NCBI GenBank assembly: GCA_963749035.1
Contig: CAVVKW010000001.1
Coordinates: 62,001-126,000, forward strand
DNA: 64,000 bases
Direction: 5' to 3'
Origin: CAVVKW01 sp963749035
Lineage (GTDB): Bacteria; Verrucomicrobiota; Verrucomicrobiia; Chthoniobacterales; JAATET01
Under the pieces are notes generated by a model, which was not told the origin of the DNA, searched no databases, and worked only from the letters and a program-made list of their open reading frames with translations. Below, in pieces: positions 1-9,376 of this stretch. The translations under genes were made by a program, and so were the position numbers. The first letter of the stretch is position 1. Each line of letters begins with the position of its first letter.

Positions 1-15
1 GCCAGACTTCCGCCC

Positions 16-636
16 ATGCCAGATGTGGACGAAAAAGTGCTCGTGGTCCGACGTTCTTTATTTGACCAGATCGGAGAATTTCAAGGGTTCTGCCCGGAAC
101 CGGGGCCGTATCTCTCCGCTTTCCTCGACCGCGAAAACAATTTTTTCGCATCTCGATCCACGGTTGAAGACGACCCGTCGCTGAAGCAAATCATTCCCTA
201 CGCCGTATTCCGCCACAACGGTCGAATCCTTCACTACGTTCGTGGCGGGCAATCCGGCGAAAAACGTCTCGTCGCCAAGGGGTCGATCGGCATCGGTGGG
301 CACATCAATGACGAGGACGACATCGAAGACCCAACCCTCAACCGGGACGCGTATCGAACCGCCGTCGAACGGGAGATCTCCGAAGAACTTCGTTTTCCCG
401 GCAGCTTTACCGACAAGATCGTCGGACTGATCAACGACGATTCGTCGGAAGTGGGTCGCGTTCACCTCGGTGTCGTCCACGTTGTCGATCTCGAGTCGGA
501 CGACGTTACTCCGGGAGAATCCGCAATCGCGGCCCTCGAGTTTCTCGAGGTGAACGACCTGAAAGCTCGGCGCGACGGTCTCGAAACCTGGTCGCAGATC
601 GTCCTCGACGGCTGGGATCAGATCAATACCACTTGA
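16..636 (+). CDS. Nudix-fold phosphoesterase-like protein
   Basis: A 206-residue soluble protein. The middle carries a Nudix-like signature: GIGGHI near residue 93, then after an acidic insertion EREISEELRF near residue 117, which supplies the REXXEE core. The following stretch VGLINDDSSEVGRVHLGVVH matches a conserved block of a bacterial family often annotated simply as phosphoesterase. By family it should hydrolyse a nucleoside-diphosphate-type substrate, but the substrate is unknown. The Nudix box is split by an insertion compared with classical MutT. It is convergent with gspG, with only 18 bases between them. The first in-frame ATG is used. Confidence 0.72.
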   Translation: MPDVDEKVLVVRRSLFDQIGEFQGFCPEPGPYLSAFLDRENNFFASRSTVEDDPSLKQIIPYAVFRHNGRILHYVRGGQSGEKRLVAKGSIGIGGHINDEDDIEDPTLNRDAYRTAVEREISEELRFPGSFTDKIVGLINDDSSEVGRVHLGVVHVVDLESDDVTPGESAIAALEFLEVNDLKARRDGLETWSQIVLDGWDQINTT

Positions 637-654
637 CCACCGCTGCAAGCGTGA

Positions 655-1209
655 TCACCAATTTTTGATCCACTTGTCCTCATTGCTGTCGCCTCGCTTA
701 CCCTTGGAATAAAGGTCGAAAAACGCTTCGCCGTTGCGTTCATCGTCGCCTGGAAATTCATAAAAATAAGCTCCGCCAAAAGGGTCCACGAGATTGCTGC
801 TCGCTTCGTAACTCGATTTGATGTCGTCGCCCTGTTGCCGAACGCTCAGCATGTTCATGGGAATCTCCATGTAAACCTTCGTCTCGTCTGTGATCGGGTT
901 CAGTGCAAGTTCGTCAATTAAGACTTTGGTCGAAGTCGCACTCCCGTCACCAACCGGATAGGTCCCGTTATCGATTTTATAACTCTCGAGAGCGGATTCC
1001 AGAGCGGTAATCTCAGCCGTCGCACGACTCGATGCAGCTTTCTCCTGGATGTATCCGGAGGTCTGCAAAGTTAGCGCCGCGAGGATCGCGATCACCGTGA
1101 TCACGACCAGAAGCTCGACCAGGGTGAAACCACGATTCAACGTGGCCAACGGGAGGAACTTTCGAGATTGCAAACGCTTGGACCGGGGGAACGTCTTCAT
1201 AATAATCAA
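655..1209 (-). CDS. gspG: Type II secretion major pseudopilin (GspG-like)
   Basis: A 184-residue protein with a classical type IV prepilin N-terminus: a basic leader, then RGFTLVELLVVITVIAILAA. The prepilin peptidase site is Gly27/Phe28, with Glu at +5 of the mature protein. The C-terminal part contains the GspG-type pattern around DPFGGAYFYEFPGDD and a late FDLYSKGKRGD segment, as in major pseudopilins. It lies 12 bases downstream of gspF on the same strand, so the two are probably co-transcribed. ATG codons at 1209 and 1200 are both possible starts; either gives a leader longer than usual. Confidence 0.85.
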   Translation of the reverse strand: MIIMKTFPRSKRLQSRKFLPLATLNRGFTLVELLVVITVIAILAALTLQTSGYIQEKAASSRATAEITALESALESYKIDNGTYPVGDGSATSTKVLIDELALNPITDETKVYMEIPMNMLSVRQQGDDIKSSYEASSNLVDPFGGAYFYEFPGDDERNGEAFFDLYSKGKRGDSNEDKWIKNW

Positions 1210-1221
1210 TCTACACGGAAA

Positions 1222-2496
1222 TCACTGCTGCTGCATGCCCTGAATGATGCTGATCAGCGGCAGGAAGAGCGCAATGACGATCGTTCCCACGATCACAGCA
1301 AGAAACACGATCATGATCGGTTCTAATAATGACGTCAGACCGGCGACCGCGTTGTCCACCTCATCGTCGTAAACCTCTGCCACCTTCAACAGCATCTCGG
1401 GGAGCTGACCGGTCTCCTCACCGACGTCGATCATACTGATGACCATCGGCGGAAACACCCCACTCGCCTCGAGGGGTTGGACGATGGATTCGCCTTCCTT
1501 GACGGCGTCATGAACCTTCGTGATGGCGTCCGCAATGACCGTATTCCCCGCCGTTTCGCGAGTGATGGTGAGAGCCTGCAGGATCGGCACACCGCTCGTT
1601 ACCAACGTGCCAAGAGTTCGCGCAAATCTCGAAATGGCACTTTTCCGGGTCAGATCGCCGAAGAGCGGCGCCTTCAACTTGATATTGTCGATCGCCATGA
1701 TGCCCTTGGGCGTCCGCGCAATCAGTTTGTAAGCGATGAAGGCAACAACCGCGCCGACGACGATGAGCAAAATCTGATCCTTGACCAAATTACTGGACGC
1801 AATCACGAACTGCGTCAGGGCTGGCAAGGGCTTACCGCCAAGCATATCAGCGAAAATCGCTTCAAACTTCGGGACGATGAAGACGAGCAAAAATGCCATG
1901 ATCGCAAGCGCGATCACCAACACGATGATCGGGTAAAACATCGCCGAGACGACCTTGTTCTTGATCTTCTGGGCCTTTTCCTGGAATTCCGCCAAGCGCA
2001 GCAGAACAAGCTCGAGCACACCGCCAAGCTCGCCAGCTTTCACCATGTTGACGTAAAGTTTATTGAAGATCTTGGGATGCCCCGAAAGGCTGTCCGAGAA
2101 CGTACTACCACCCTGCACCGACTCCGCGAGCTGAGTGATCGTCGACTTGAGAACGGGATCTTTCTCCTGCTTCGCCAGCACGGTCAGACTACGAAGAAGT
2201 GGAAGACCGGCATCAATGAGAGTCGCGAGCTGCCGGGTGAAGATCATCAAGATCTTGCCCTTGATCGTCTGCTTGGCGAAAAGCGATCCACCCTTTTTCT
2301 TGGCTGCTGGAGCCGCCGATTTCTGAGCAACCGCCTTGTTCTTCGCCTTCGTCGCCTTGGAAGCGACATCGACCGACGTCGGGTAGTAACCAGCCTGCCG
2401 AAGTTGGCCGACCGCTTCGTTCTGCGAGGGAGCATCGATCTCCCCGGTGACTTGCTGACCGCGCGCGTCGAGCGCAACGTAGGAGAAGTTTGGCAT
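1222..2496 (-). CDS. gspF: Type II secretion / type IV pilus inner-membrane platform protein (GspF/PilC-like)
   Basis: A 424-residue protein starting MPNFSYVALDARGQQVTGEI, the typical GspF opening. A Lys/Ala-rich linker (about 45-70) is followed by two T2SSF domains (about 85-210 and 290-411). These contain the FTRQLATLIDAGLPLLRSL and FARTLGTLVTSGVPILQAL repeats and the GEETGQLPEML motif. Hydrophobic helices lie near 185-210, 235-257 and 390-416. The protein should form the membrane platform that transmits work from a cytoplasmic ATPase to the pseudopilus. No GspE ATPase or GspD secretin is in the window. Confidence 0.9.
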   Translation of the reverse strand: MPNFSYVALDARGQQVTGEIDAPSQNEAVGQLRQAGYYPTSVDVASKATKAKNKAVAQKSAAPAAKKKGGSLFAKQTIKGKILMIFTRQLATLIDAGLPLLRSLTVLAKQEKDPVLKSTITQLAESVQGGSTFSDSLSGHPKIFNKLYVNMVKAGELGGVLELVLLRLAEFQEKAQKIKNKVVSAMFYPIIVLVIALAIMAFLLVFIVPKFEAIFADMLGGKPLPALTQFVIASSNLVKDQILLIVVGAVVAFIAYKLIARTPKGIMAIDNIKLKAPLFGDLTRKSAISRFARTLGTLVTSGVPILQALTITRETAGNTVIADAITKVHDAVKEGESIVQPLEASGVFPPMVISMIDVGEETGQLPEMLLKVAEVYDDEVDNAVAGLTSLLEPIMIVFLAVIVGTIVIALFLPLISIIQGMQQQ

Positions 2497-2682
2497 AAAT
2501 TCTGGAGAGGCTGAAACTAGGAGGGTCGAGATCTAGGGGGGATTAATCTCTATTTGGTCGCGCAAAGTCCAGCACAGATCGATTAAAACGATCTCCGGCA
2601 TCCCCTCCGCGCAAACTCCGCAACAGATTGGTCGCTCGGAGCTACGCGATTTACCCTAAAACTGCAAGCTGGCTGCGCGAGA

Positions 2683-2937
2683 TCAGCGCCGTCCAAGGAC
2701 AAGACGGTAGATCAAAAGCAGCACGATGGCGCCAAGGACAGCAAGCCCGAAGCTTCCGAAATTGAACCCATTTACCGAGCCGAACCCGAGCAACGTTCCA
2801 ATCCAACCGCCCACCGCCGCGCCGACGACACCGAGAAGAGTCGTGATGATGCAACCACCGGGATCCTTGCCTGGCATGATGAGTTTTGCAATCGCGCCCG
2901 CGATAAGCCCGAAGATGATCCAAGAAAGAATGCCCAT
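2683..2937 (-). CDS. GlsB/YeaQ/YmgE-type stress-response membrane protein
   Basis: An 84-residue, very hydrophobic protein with three predicted membrane helices, beginning MGILSWIIFGLIAGAIAKLI. The Gly-rich pattern GCIITTLLGVVGAAVGGWIG is diagnostic of the transglycosylase-associated/GlsB family, small membrane proteins linked to envelope stress. The reading frame extends further upstream, but the internal ATG at 2937 matches the family N-terminus, so I chose it. No strong Shine-Dalgarno sequence is visible. Its exact biochemical role is unknown. Confidence 0.8.
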   Translation of the reverse strand: MGILSWIIFGLIAGAIAKLIMPGKDPGGCIITTLLGVVGAAVGGWIGTLLGFGSVNGFNFGSFGLAVLGAIVLLLIYRLVLGRR

Positions 2938-3289
2938 GATGATTTTTGTAAGCTTGAGTGATTGAGTTGGTATGCGCCCGAGCAGCTCGGACGAAGATGC
3001 AATCGCACCGCCGCGCAGGAGCGGTCGCAAGAAAATGCTCACCCCGACCGATTACCCCGTTCCAAAGGGAACGCCCCATCGCCGAAGGCACCGCCCGATC
3101 CACAAAGGCGCGACAGACAGACCGTGCGTGGTCGACTCGGCACGCGAGGTGCTTAAACGGTAGGGAGCCACCGATGCGCCTCACCATCCTCACCACTCCA
3201 CAAGTCACAATATTGTCACAGTGAACCCATTGCGATCCCCACTGGTAGATTGCAAGGGGTGGGTTATCTTGCATCGTTCTTCCTCACCT
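2938..3289. promoter_or_regulatory. Divergent intergenic region with a perfect 10-bp palindrome
   Basis: This 352-base gap separates the minus-strand stress-protein gene from the plus-strand pseudopilin cassette, so it should hold both promoters. I see no convincing ORF. Bases 3207-3216 read ACAATATTGT, a perfect palindrome inside a direct GTCAC repeat (GTCACAATATTGTCAC). It lies 73 bases before the cassette start and could be an operator. No clear -35/-10 pair was identified. Confidence 0.35.
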
Positions 3290-3973
3290 ATGACCCGTCG
3301 CGCCGGAAATTTTTCGCCAGATCGTGCCTTCTCACTCGTTGAGCTCATCGCCGTGATGGCCATTATCGTCATCATGATGGGACTCTTGGCACCGGCCCTG
3401 TCGAATTTTGGCAGCACCCTCGGTCGGAAGGCGGCCGTCACTACTCTGATGAACACTTTCGAGCAGGCGCGCGTCGCCGCTCTCGAGACAGGATCAGAAG
3501 TAACCGTCATCCTCCGCCGCCGTCCTTTTCCGGAACGGGACGCTCTGATGGTCGTCCGGGAACGACTCCAGTGGGACACCCTCCCAGGAAACGGTCCAAT
3601 CCAGCTCACAAAATGGGTCGAACTTCCTGATAAAGTGCTGCTTTACAGCAAGAGCCCAATAATCGAAAAAGGCGATAACGCGCCTACTTCAATTTCTGAT
3701 TTTGATCCGCCCGGAATCCCAGTTAATGACAAGACTGGACTTTCGTATTTGTCGTTCAGCCCGCGGGGTACGGTGAATGCACCTGCTGGTACCAATACCC
3801 TCACCCTATTTGTCACGGAAGGCGCACGTGATGCAGGATTCACAGAGGCTCGCATCAGTGAGGAAGGAACCGCCCCGCTCGAACGCATAGCTCTGGCTAG
3901 ATACACGGGGCGAGCGCGTCTGGATATTACGGCAGTTTCAGACAGGATCTCAGACTTGGATCAAGCAAGATGA
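3290..3973 (+). CDS. Verru_Chthon cassette protein D (pseudopilin)
   Basis: A 227-residue pseudopilin-like protein. The N-terminus MTRRAGNFSPDRAFSLVELI gives a prepilin-type site with Ala13 at -1 and Phe14 at +1, Glu at +5, then a long hydrophobic helix. The rest resembles a GspH-type minor pseudopilin. It opens a coupled series whose order and sizes fit the four-gene D-B-C-A cassette described from Verrucomicrobium and Chthoniobacter. The frame extends upstream to 3221; the ATG at 3290 is chosen because it places the prepilin motif correctly. Its stop overlaps the next start by 4 bases (ATGA). Confidence 0.75.
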   Translation: MTRRAGNFSPDRAFSLVELIAVMAIIVIMMGLLAPALSNFGSTLGRKAAVTTLMNTFEQARVAALETGSEVTVILRRRPFPERDALMVVRERLQWDTLPGNGPIQLTKWVELPDKVLLYSKSPIIEKGDNAPTSISDFDPPGIPVNDKTGLSYLSFSPRGTVNAPAGTNTLTLFVTEGARDAGFTEARISEEGTAPLERIALARYTGRARLDITAVSDRISDLDQAR

Positions 3974-4473
3974 ACATTGGTCAATTTTCAAAGCGTAGCT
4001 CAAATAATGCATTCTCTCTGATAGAGATTGTTTTGGCTGTCGGAATCATTTCCTTCGCGCTCGTTGGGATATTAGGGTTGTTCCCGGTGGCTTTGGATGC
4101 AGCCGCCGATAGCCGCGAAGAAACGCAATCCGCATTTATTGCCCAGCAGATATATGCAGGCCTCTTTACCCCAACCCCGTTCCTGCCGGGAAAATCTGGG
4201 ACGGAGTTTGAATCCGCCGTTGGCAAAGCGGTTGATCTCAGAGGAACCGGAAGTGAGACTCTCTACGCTCAACATTCCGGTGAGATATCAGCTGTCCGGA
4301 CGCAAGCGTCAATCTATGAAGCGACGGTTAATTGGACCGCGGACGCCCCCGTTAACGGTCTTACCCGGATAGATCTCGTCGTAACGACACCGCCAGATAG
4401 CAAAACATCTAGCTACCCCTTTGTATCTTTCGTCCGTCAGCTCGCTATACCAGCGAGCACGCCCTTGCCATGA
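3970..4473 (+). CDS. Verru_Chthon cassette protein B (pseudopilin)
   Basis: A 167-residue protein with prepilin-type N-terminus SNNAFSLIEIVLAVGIISFA: Ala14 at -1, Phe15 at +1, Glu at +5. The GILGLFPVALDAAADSREET segment after the helix is characteristic of the cassette B family and of related pseudopilins. It overlaps cassette D upstream and cassette C downstream by ATGA, implying translational coupling. It is probably a minor component of a pseudopilus-like fibre. Codon use is more AT-rich than in genes beyond 13 kb. Confidence 0.78.
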   Translation: MNIGQFSKRSSNNAFSLIEIVLAVGIISFALVGILGLFPVALDAAADSREETQSAFIAQQIYAGLFTPTPFLPGKSGTEFESAVGKAVDLRGTGSETLYAQHSGEISAVRTQASIYEATVNWTADAPVNGLTRIDLVVTTPPDSKTSSYPFVSFVRQLAIPASTPLP

Positions 4474-5354
4474 GTCAGCGTTCGAACTTCCACCGAGCGT
4501 CCACGTCCAGTGCTTTCACACTGCTGGAGCTACTCGTAGCTATGGCAGTTCTCGCAGTCCTCCTAACCGTATTACTTTCAATGGTAAACGGTGCTAGCGC
4601 GCTTTGGAGAGAAAGCGAAAAAAAAGTTGATAGCTTCCGTGAAGGGCGCGCGGCACTCAATCTCATCGCGTCCGACTTAGCCACTATCCATTCTTCGATA
4701 AACCCCACCTATATATCTGTAGCCACGACCAATGCTGAAATCCAAACGCTCGTGCGGACACCCGCCAAAGCTGAGATTGGGAATGCATTGTTTTTCCTCA
4801 CCTCTCTTCCGTCTTCAGCTCAGGATCCTTCCGCGAATCGCGGCGACCTTTGCGCTGTGGGGTATTTTGTGAGTTTCGCCAAGGCTTCCGCAAGCGTTAC
4901 CGCGAAGAATTCTTATAATCTTTACCGTTACTTCATTAGCAGCGATGAAACCTTCGAAAACATCATCGGAAAAGAACCAACTCCATTCTTTAAGGGCGCG
5001 GGACCAAAAGTTAGCGCAGCGACTAACAAGGTCGAAATCGTTGCTCGCAACATCACTCAGTTTCAAATTTCGGCATATAGTATCGCCCAAAGCCCTGACG
5101 GCAGTTTTAATAAACTCGAGCCTTATGATCAAACTGCATCTGACAGTCCTCCAATGCCGGACGTCTTGGACATCACTCTTGTAGCGGTAAATCAAGATGT
5201 CGCGGACCGATGGGATGGGAATAGAGCTGAATGGGAGAATACCGAATCAATTACTCATGTACAGAATGCACGAACCTTCAACTCACGCGTATACTTAAAC
5301 ACGTCGAAGAACGCCAACGCGGGTCCATCACCTAGCCCGTCGCCAACTCCATGA
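4470..5354 (+). CDS. Verru_Chthon cassette protein C (pseudopilin)
   Basis: A 294-residue protein with the prepilin-type opening TSSAFTLLELLVAMAVLAVL (Ala15 at -1, Phe16 at +1, Glu at +5). It resembles a large GspJ-like pseudopilin, and its length fits cassette C. The C-terminus ends in a short Pro/Ser repeat, PSPSPSPTP. It overlaps its neighbours by ATGA on both sides. I infer that it assembles with proteins B and D. Confidence 0.78.
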   Translation: MSQRSNFHRASTSSAFTLLELLVAMAVLAVLLTVLLSMVNGASALWRESEKKVDSFREGRAALNLIASDLATIHSSINPTYISVATTNAEIQTLVRTPAKAEIGNALFFLTSLPSSAQDPSANRGDLCAVGYFVSFAKASASVTAKNSYNLYRYFISSDETFENIIGKEPTPFFKGAGPKVSAATNKVEIVARNITQFQISAYSIAQSPDGSFNKLEPYDQTASDSPPMPDVLDITLVAVNQDVADRWDGNRAEWENTESITHVQNARTFNSRVYLNTSKNANAGPSPSPSPTP

Positions 5355-8300
5355 AAGCCAAAACCGCATGCACCTCCGGCTCCGCTCTTATATCGACTTT
5401 GCTCGCGGTTGTCGTTTTGACAATTATCGTCACCGCATTTCTCCAGAGCATGACTGCTGAAAGACGAACGGCAAGCAGCTATCTAAATCGAACTCGGGCG
5501 GCACTGGCGGCGGAAGCAGGAGCGGCTGACGCTATGAATCGAGTGGTCTCTCTCGTCGGCGGCAATCCATATCATTCGATTGGATACAGGGAATCGGACC
5601 CCGGCACGGGCGAGCAGATTATGCCGGTCTTCATAGGTTCAGCAAATCCGATGGTCGCGCCGCAGGCATCAGCGTCAGAAGGATACACTTATTTGCTTTC
5701 CTCCGTTAACCGTACTAACCCTACAGGTTTTGACCCCACTAATTCCGTCGACCTAAACGTCAAAAGCTCAAAAGGGGATACCAATGGCTGGATCGGCTCT
5801 GCGACAGTCAACGGCAGCCAGGTCCACCAGCCGCGCCGAGCGCAGTGGGTCGATATACTTCAACACCCAAGGTCCGCTGTTCAGCCCGACCCAAATGCTG
5901 CTGATTATAATCCGGTTGTTGGACGATATGCTTTTTGGATCGAGGATGAGACGTCCAAACTGGACGTCGCAGTCGCAGGAAATATTGACGGCGAAGACGG
6001 GGGGTTCGAGCGTTCGGACACTAGCTCTGATCCAACGGACCTTGATGTCGGAGCCCTCCCGATGCTCGAGAAAAAACCTCTCGCATCTGATGGTACTCAG
6101 AATGAGTTGAACGAGCGTATCGTCTCCCTTCGCATTGACCACCCGGACATCCCTTTGGATTCCAAACGCCTTAATCAGGTTGTTCCAGAAGCTGACGAAT
6201 CTAGCCGTTATCATTCAACAGTTTTTTCTAGATCACTAGACTTAGCTGGGAATGGTCGGCGGCGAGCCAATCTCAACGCGATCGTCACTGACACAATCAT
6301 ACCCACCGACATTGCGGGCGACCTCGACGACATCATTTTCGTCATTAGCGGACGGCACATTTTCACAGAGTATCCCATTTCTACAACTACCAATACGCTT
6401 TTCTCTGATGCAGAAGCAAATGATCCGCCCGACGGCCCGTTGGTAGACTTCGGAAAACGTTTTTATACAACACCACCTCTTCCGCCAACATACCCAAGCG
6501 CACCGAACCTTAAAAGTGATCACGAGGCGACCTATCTAATGCGGATAGCTGCGAACATACGCGACTACATTGATACGGACTCCACGCCAACAGTCATCTC
6601 TGAATTCAACGGAGAACTCGCAATCATTTCAGGTTTTCGACCTTCGACAGCTTGGACAATTGGATCCGAACCCATTGCTATAGGGAAAGAAGCTGTTCCA
6701 TATTTTTGCGAATACGCATTCTACGTGAGAATGCTGAACGTTGAGATTCAAAGCGGGAACTCCCGACTCGTTGATTTTACGGTCGACCATTATCTGGAAT
6801 TCTATAATCCGACGACGCTTGATTACGTTGCGCCCCAGGGGACTTTGTTAAAGTTATACTCACTTCCGCGATTTCGCAGAGGCTCAAGCCCGGATCTGCA
6901 ACTGCCAGATTTGGAACTGGATTTGTCAGGCGAGGTTTTTCCAGCAGGTGTCGCTACAATCGTAACAACGGCACCCACGGTTGAGGATGATCCCCCAGGA
7001 ATGATCCAAGATTCGAGAAGCATCATTCGGAAGCCGCCGACACCCGAAGATGGCACGAGAAAGTTTCTTGGGATCACTGGCGATCAATTCGTCGCTTCTG
7101 GTAGCTCGGGCGATGCTCGGAAATTTGGTGTTGCTTTCGGTGGACGGGCTTCCACTTATACGGATTACGAGTCGGAATTTGTACTTTCAACACCAGATGG
7201 ATACGTGGATGCATTCTCGTGTCTCTCAGTCCCCGCCTCACCGCAAAACGTTCAAGGCAAATCGATCACTGCGGAAATGACGGTCAGCAACAATGGGGAA
7301 GAAGGATCTTGGGCGCTTCCAGCCGAAACGCGAAAAAAGCTGCTTCTTTGGTCGACAACTCCACGGGGAAACGACGTCCAATCGCGATCCGCGGACGCTC
7401 GCAGTGTCAATGAAAACCTTGAAATTACGAGAGGAAGTAACCGCGCCTACGGCAACGACCAGTCTCGATTTTTCGGAAATATCACCGGAAATGCGAATAT
7501 CCCGGGCACCTCAACGTGGGGCATACCGAACAGTCAACCTGGTAATAGTTTTACGTCACCCACAAGCTGGCCAGACTACCATCCGCTACTAACGAACGGT
7601 CGAGAAAATGCATATGCCTTCGTCAGGAACGGCCCGATGCATTCTGTTGGAGAATTGGGAAATATTTACGACCCGTTTCGCAAACGGTCGTTTGAGGAGA
7701 ATGCAACGATCGGCACTGCTCGCGGTGGCGGTCGAACGTTGAAGATCGGTCAAAAGGACGACACAGTGCTCGGAACGAAGAGGTTTACCGGCCGCAGTAT
7801 CGTCTCGACTGGATGGAATAGTTCCGCTTGGCGCTTGGCCGATTATTTTACCACTGGGGATTCAGCGATTCCACTAGGGGATGAAACGAGTCGCGGCAAG
7901 ATTAACATTAACGGGGTTCTCCGGGACGACGGAGTCGCGTTCCGTGCAGCGTTGCGCAATTTCGAGTTTTTACCGACTCCAGAAGGTGATCCCGCGCGAT
8001 CTGGTGCCTTGCTAAACAGCTCCGAAATCGACCAGCTTATCGCAGAGATCAAAGAATACCTTACGACTTACGGTCCATTCCTCGAAGTCGGGGAGATTTC
8101 ACAGTTGGATTTTTTTTCTGCAAATCAGACCGCTGGGGGCACAACGTCAAACACTACTTACGACCGAAGTCGTGAAGAAATTGCGCGGAGAATCATTGAG
8201 ATCGTGACGACACGCAGTGCTTCCTTTTCAATTTACGTCATCGGGCAGGCGGTCCGCCAATCCGCGGATGGTAGCATCATTGTGCTCGCGAGCGTCGGAG

Positions 8301-8398
8301 AAAGGTTCGTAAATTGGTTGAATCCGGTTATTGGTCCAGAGCCTGAAGCAGAAGTTACATCCTATTCATATGACACAATTTATCGCAAATCTTTGTAG
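5351..8398 (+). CDS. Verru_Chthon cassette protein A (large, GspK-like N-terminus)
   Basis: A 1015-residue protein. The N-terminus has a basic stretch then a single hydrophobic helix, SALISTLLAVVVLTIIVTAF, followed by QSMTAERRTASSYLNRTRAA, as at the start of GspK-like pseudopilus tip proteins. The remaining 950 or so residues are extracytoplasmic and show no domain I can name. The large size and position last in D-B-C fit cassette protein A. It probably works at the tip or as the exported client of the pseudopilus. A 29-base overlap joins it to the next gene. Confidence 0.78.
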   Translation: MKAKTACTSGSALISTLLAVVVLTIIVTAFLQSMTAERRTASSYLNRTRAALAAEAGAADAMNRVVSLVGGNPYHSIGYRESDPGTGEQIMPVFIGSANPMVAPQASASEGYTYLLSSVNRTNPTGFDPTNSVDLNVKSSKGDTNGWIGSATVNGSQVHQPRRAQWVDILQHPRSAVQPDPNAADYNPVVGRYAFWIEDETSKLDVAVAGNIDGEDGGFERSDTSSDPTDLDVGALPMLEKKPLASDGTQNELNERIVSLRIDHPDIPLDSKRLNQVVPEADESSRYHSTVFSRSLDLAGNGRRRANLNAIVTDTIIPTDIAGDLDDIIFVISGRHIFTEYPISTTTNTLFSDAEANDPPDGPLVDFGKRFYTTPPLPPTYPSAPNLKSDHEATYLMRIAANIRDYIDTDSTPTVISEFNGELAIISGFRPSTAWTIGSEPIAIGKEAVPYFCEYAFYVRMLNVEIQSGNSRLVDFTVDHYLEFYNPTTLDYVAPQGTLLKLYSLPRFRRGSSPDLQLPDLELDLSGEVFPAGVATIVTTAPTVEDDPPGMIQDSRSIIRKPPTPEDGTRKFLGITGDQFVASGSSGDARKFGVAFGGRASTYTDYESEFVLSTPDGYVDAFSCLSVPASPQNVQGKSITAEMTVSNNGEEGSWALPAETRKKLLLWSTTPRGNDVQSRSADARSVNENLEITRGSNRAYGNDQSRFFGNITGNANIPGTSTWGIPNSQPGNSFTSPTSWPDYHPLLTNGRENAYAFVRNGPMHSVGELGNIYDPFRKRSFEENATIGTARGGGRTLKIGQKDDTVLGTKRFTGRSIVSTGWNSSAWRLADYFTTGDSAIPLGDETSRGKININGVLRDDGVAFRAALRNFEFLPTPEGDPARSGALLNSSEIDQLIAEIKEYLTTYGPFLEVGEISQLDFFSANQTAGGTTSNTTYDRSREEIARRIIEIVTTRSASFSIYVIGQAVRQSADGSIIVLASVGERFVNWLNPVIGPEPEAEVTSYSYDTIYRKSL

Positions 8399-9245
8399 CA
8401 TCTTGGTAGGCATTTGCGCATTGATGACGTCCGCGATTGCTCAAAATCACGGAGAGCGTCCGGCTCCCGGATCCTTACCTATTCCATCGCAACCGATTGA
8501 GGAAAGTGTTGAATCCTTCAACCTTAATTTAACCGAAGACGAGGCAGAGGAACTTGGGTTTGTCAGGGTTTTCGACTTTCGCAGCGACACCGAAGCCCCT
8601 CCGATTGCTATATTGCTCGCAAATGGCGATCTCGCCGATGATCCAGATAACACTTCGCTCGTCCCGCTTTTGCGTGGGAGCGTCCCGCCAACGATTCGAG
8701 AATTTCTTACTGTCAAAGCCGGGACTTACACTCTTCTTATTCGTCCTGAGACAGTTACTGATTTCAACACCCAGGATCTTGAGAAACTCATTCCAGCCTA
8801 CAGAAAGGGTGAAGAGTTGATTGCGGCAACGACGTTAGATATTAAGCCAGGTAGCTTCCAAACAATCGTAACTTGGGGCAAAGCCGACAAGCTGAACGCT
8901 GTGGTTCACCTTGATCCAAAGCTCAACGAGCCTCGCACATTAGACGTTTGGAGCTTTCTCGATGACCAAGAGTTCTCAATCGAAGGTCGAATCAACGGGG
9001 ATATGAGGAAGCTGACTACGTCCGATGCTATCGGATTAACACAAACCCCTCTTCAAGTGGCTACCATAAACCCATTTGAGATGGTATATGAAAAGAAGAC
9101 AGGCAGTATCGTAAGGCTTCCGGTCGAAGTGGAAGCTAGACGCAATCAGAGCATAAGCCTTGTCGCGTTCCGGGATCGATATGGGCGCGTAAAGTTCCGC
9201 GGGTTTGAGGGCGCTTCGGAAATATCGGTAACGCCCTCTGAATGA
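8370..9245 (+). CDS. Secreted protein encoded after the Verru_Chthon cassette, function unknown
   Basis: A 291-residue protein with a signal peptide (ILVGICALMTSAIAQ, cleavage near residue 24). I recognise no catalytic motif; the sequence looks beta-rich. An ATG at 8331 is also in frame, but the ATG at 8370 gives the better signal peptide. It starts inside the 3' end of cassette A and shares its AT-richer base composition, so it is almost certainly the fifth gene of the same operon. It may be an exported partner of the pseudopilus. Confidence 0.6.
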   Translation: MTQFIANLCSILVGICALMTSAIAQNHGERPAPGSLPIPSQPIEESVESFNLNLTEDEAEELGFVRVFDFRSDTEAPPIAILLANGDLADDPDNTSLVPLLRGSVPPTIREFLTVKAGTYTLLIRPETVTDFNTQDLEKLIPAYRKGEELIAATTLDIKPGSFQTIVTWGKADKLNAVVHLDPKLNEPRTLDVWSFLDDQEFSIEGRINGDMRKLTTSDAIGLTQTPLQVATINPFEMVYEKKTGSIVRLPVEVEARRNQSISLVAFRDRYGRVKFRGFEGASEISVTPSE

Positions 9246-9376
9246 TTTGTATAAACTTCTTCTCGAGGATTCCGTGTTAGCAAAGACCGACTCAATCTTG
9301 GTTTTTCAATTGTATTTGGGATTTTCCAAAGATCGTTAGAACTAAGCGGCGGCAGGGGTCGGGTATACGGGCTTGG

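Noticed and set aside
58..648. Minus-strand frame of 196 codons across the Nudix-like gene
   Set aside because: It is the reverse shadow of the gene at 16-636, which carries clear family motifs; the shadow has none.
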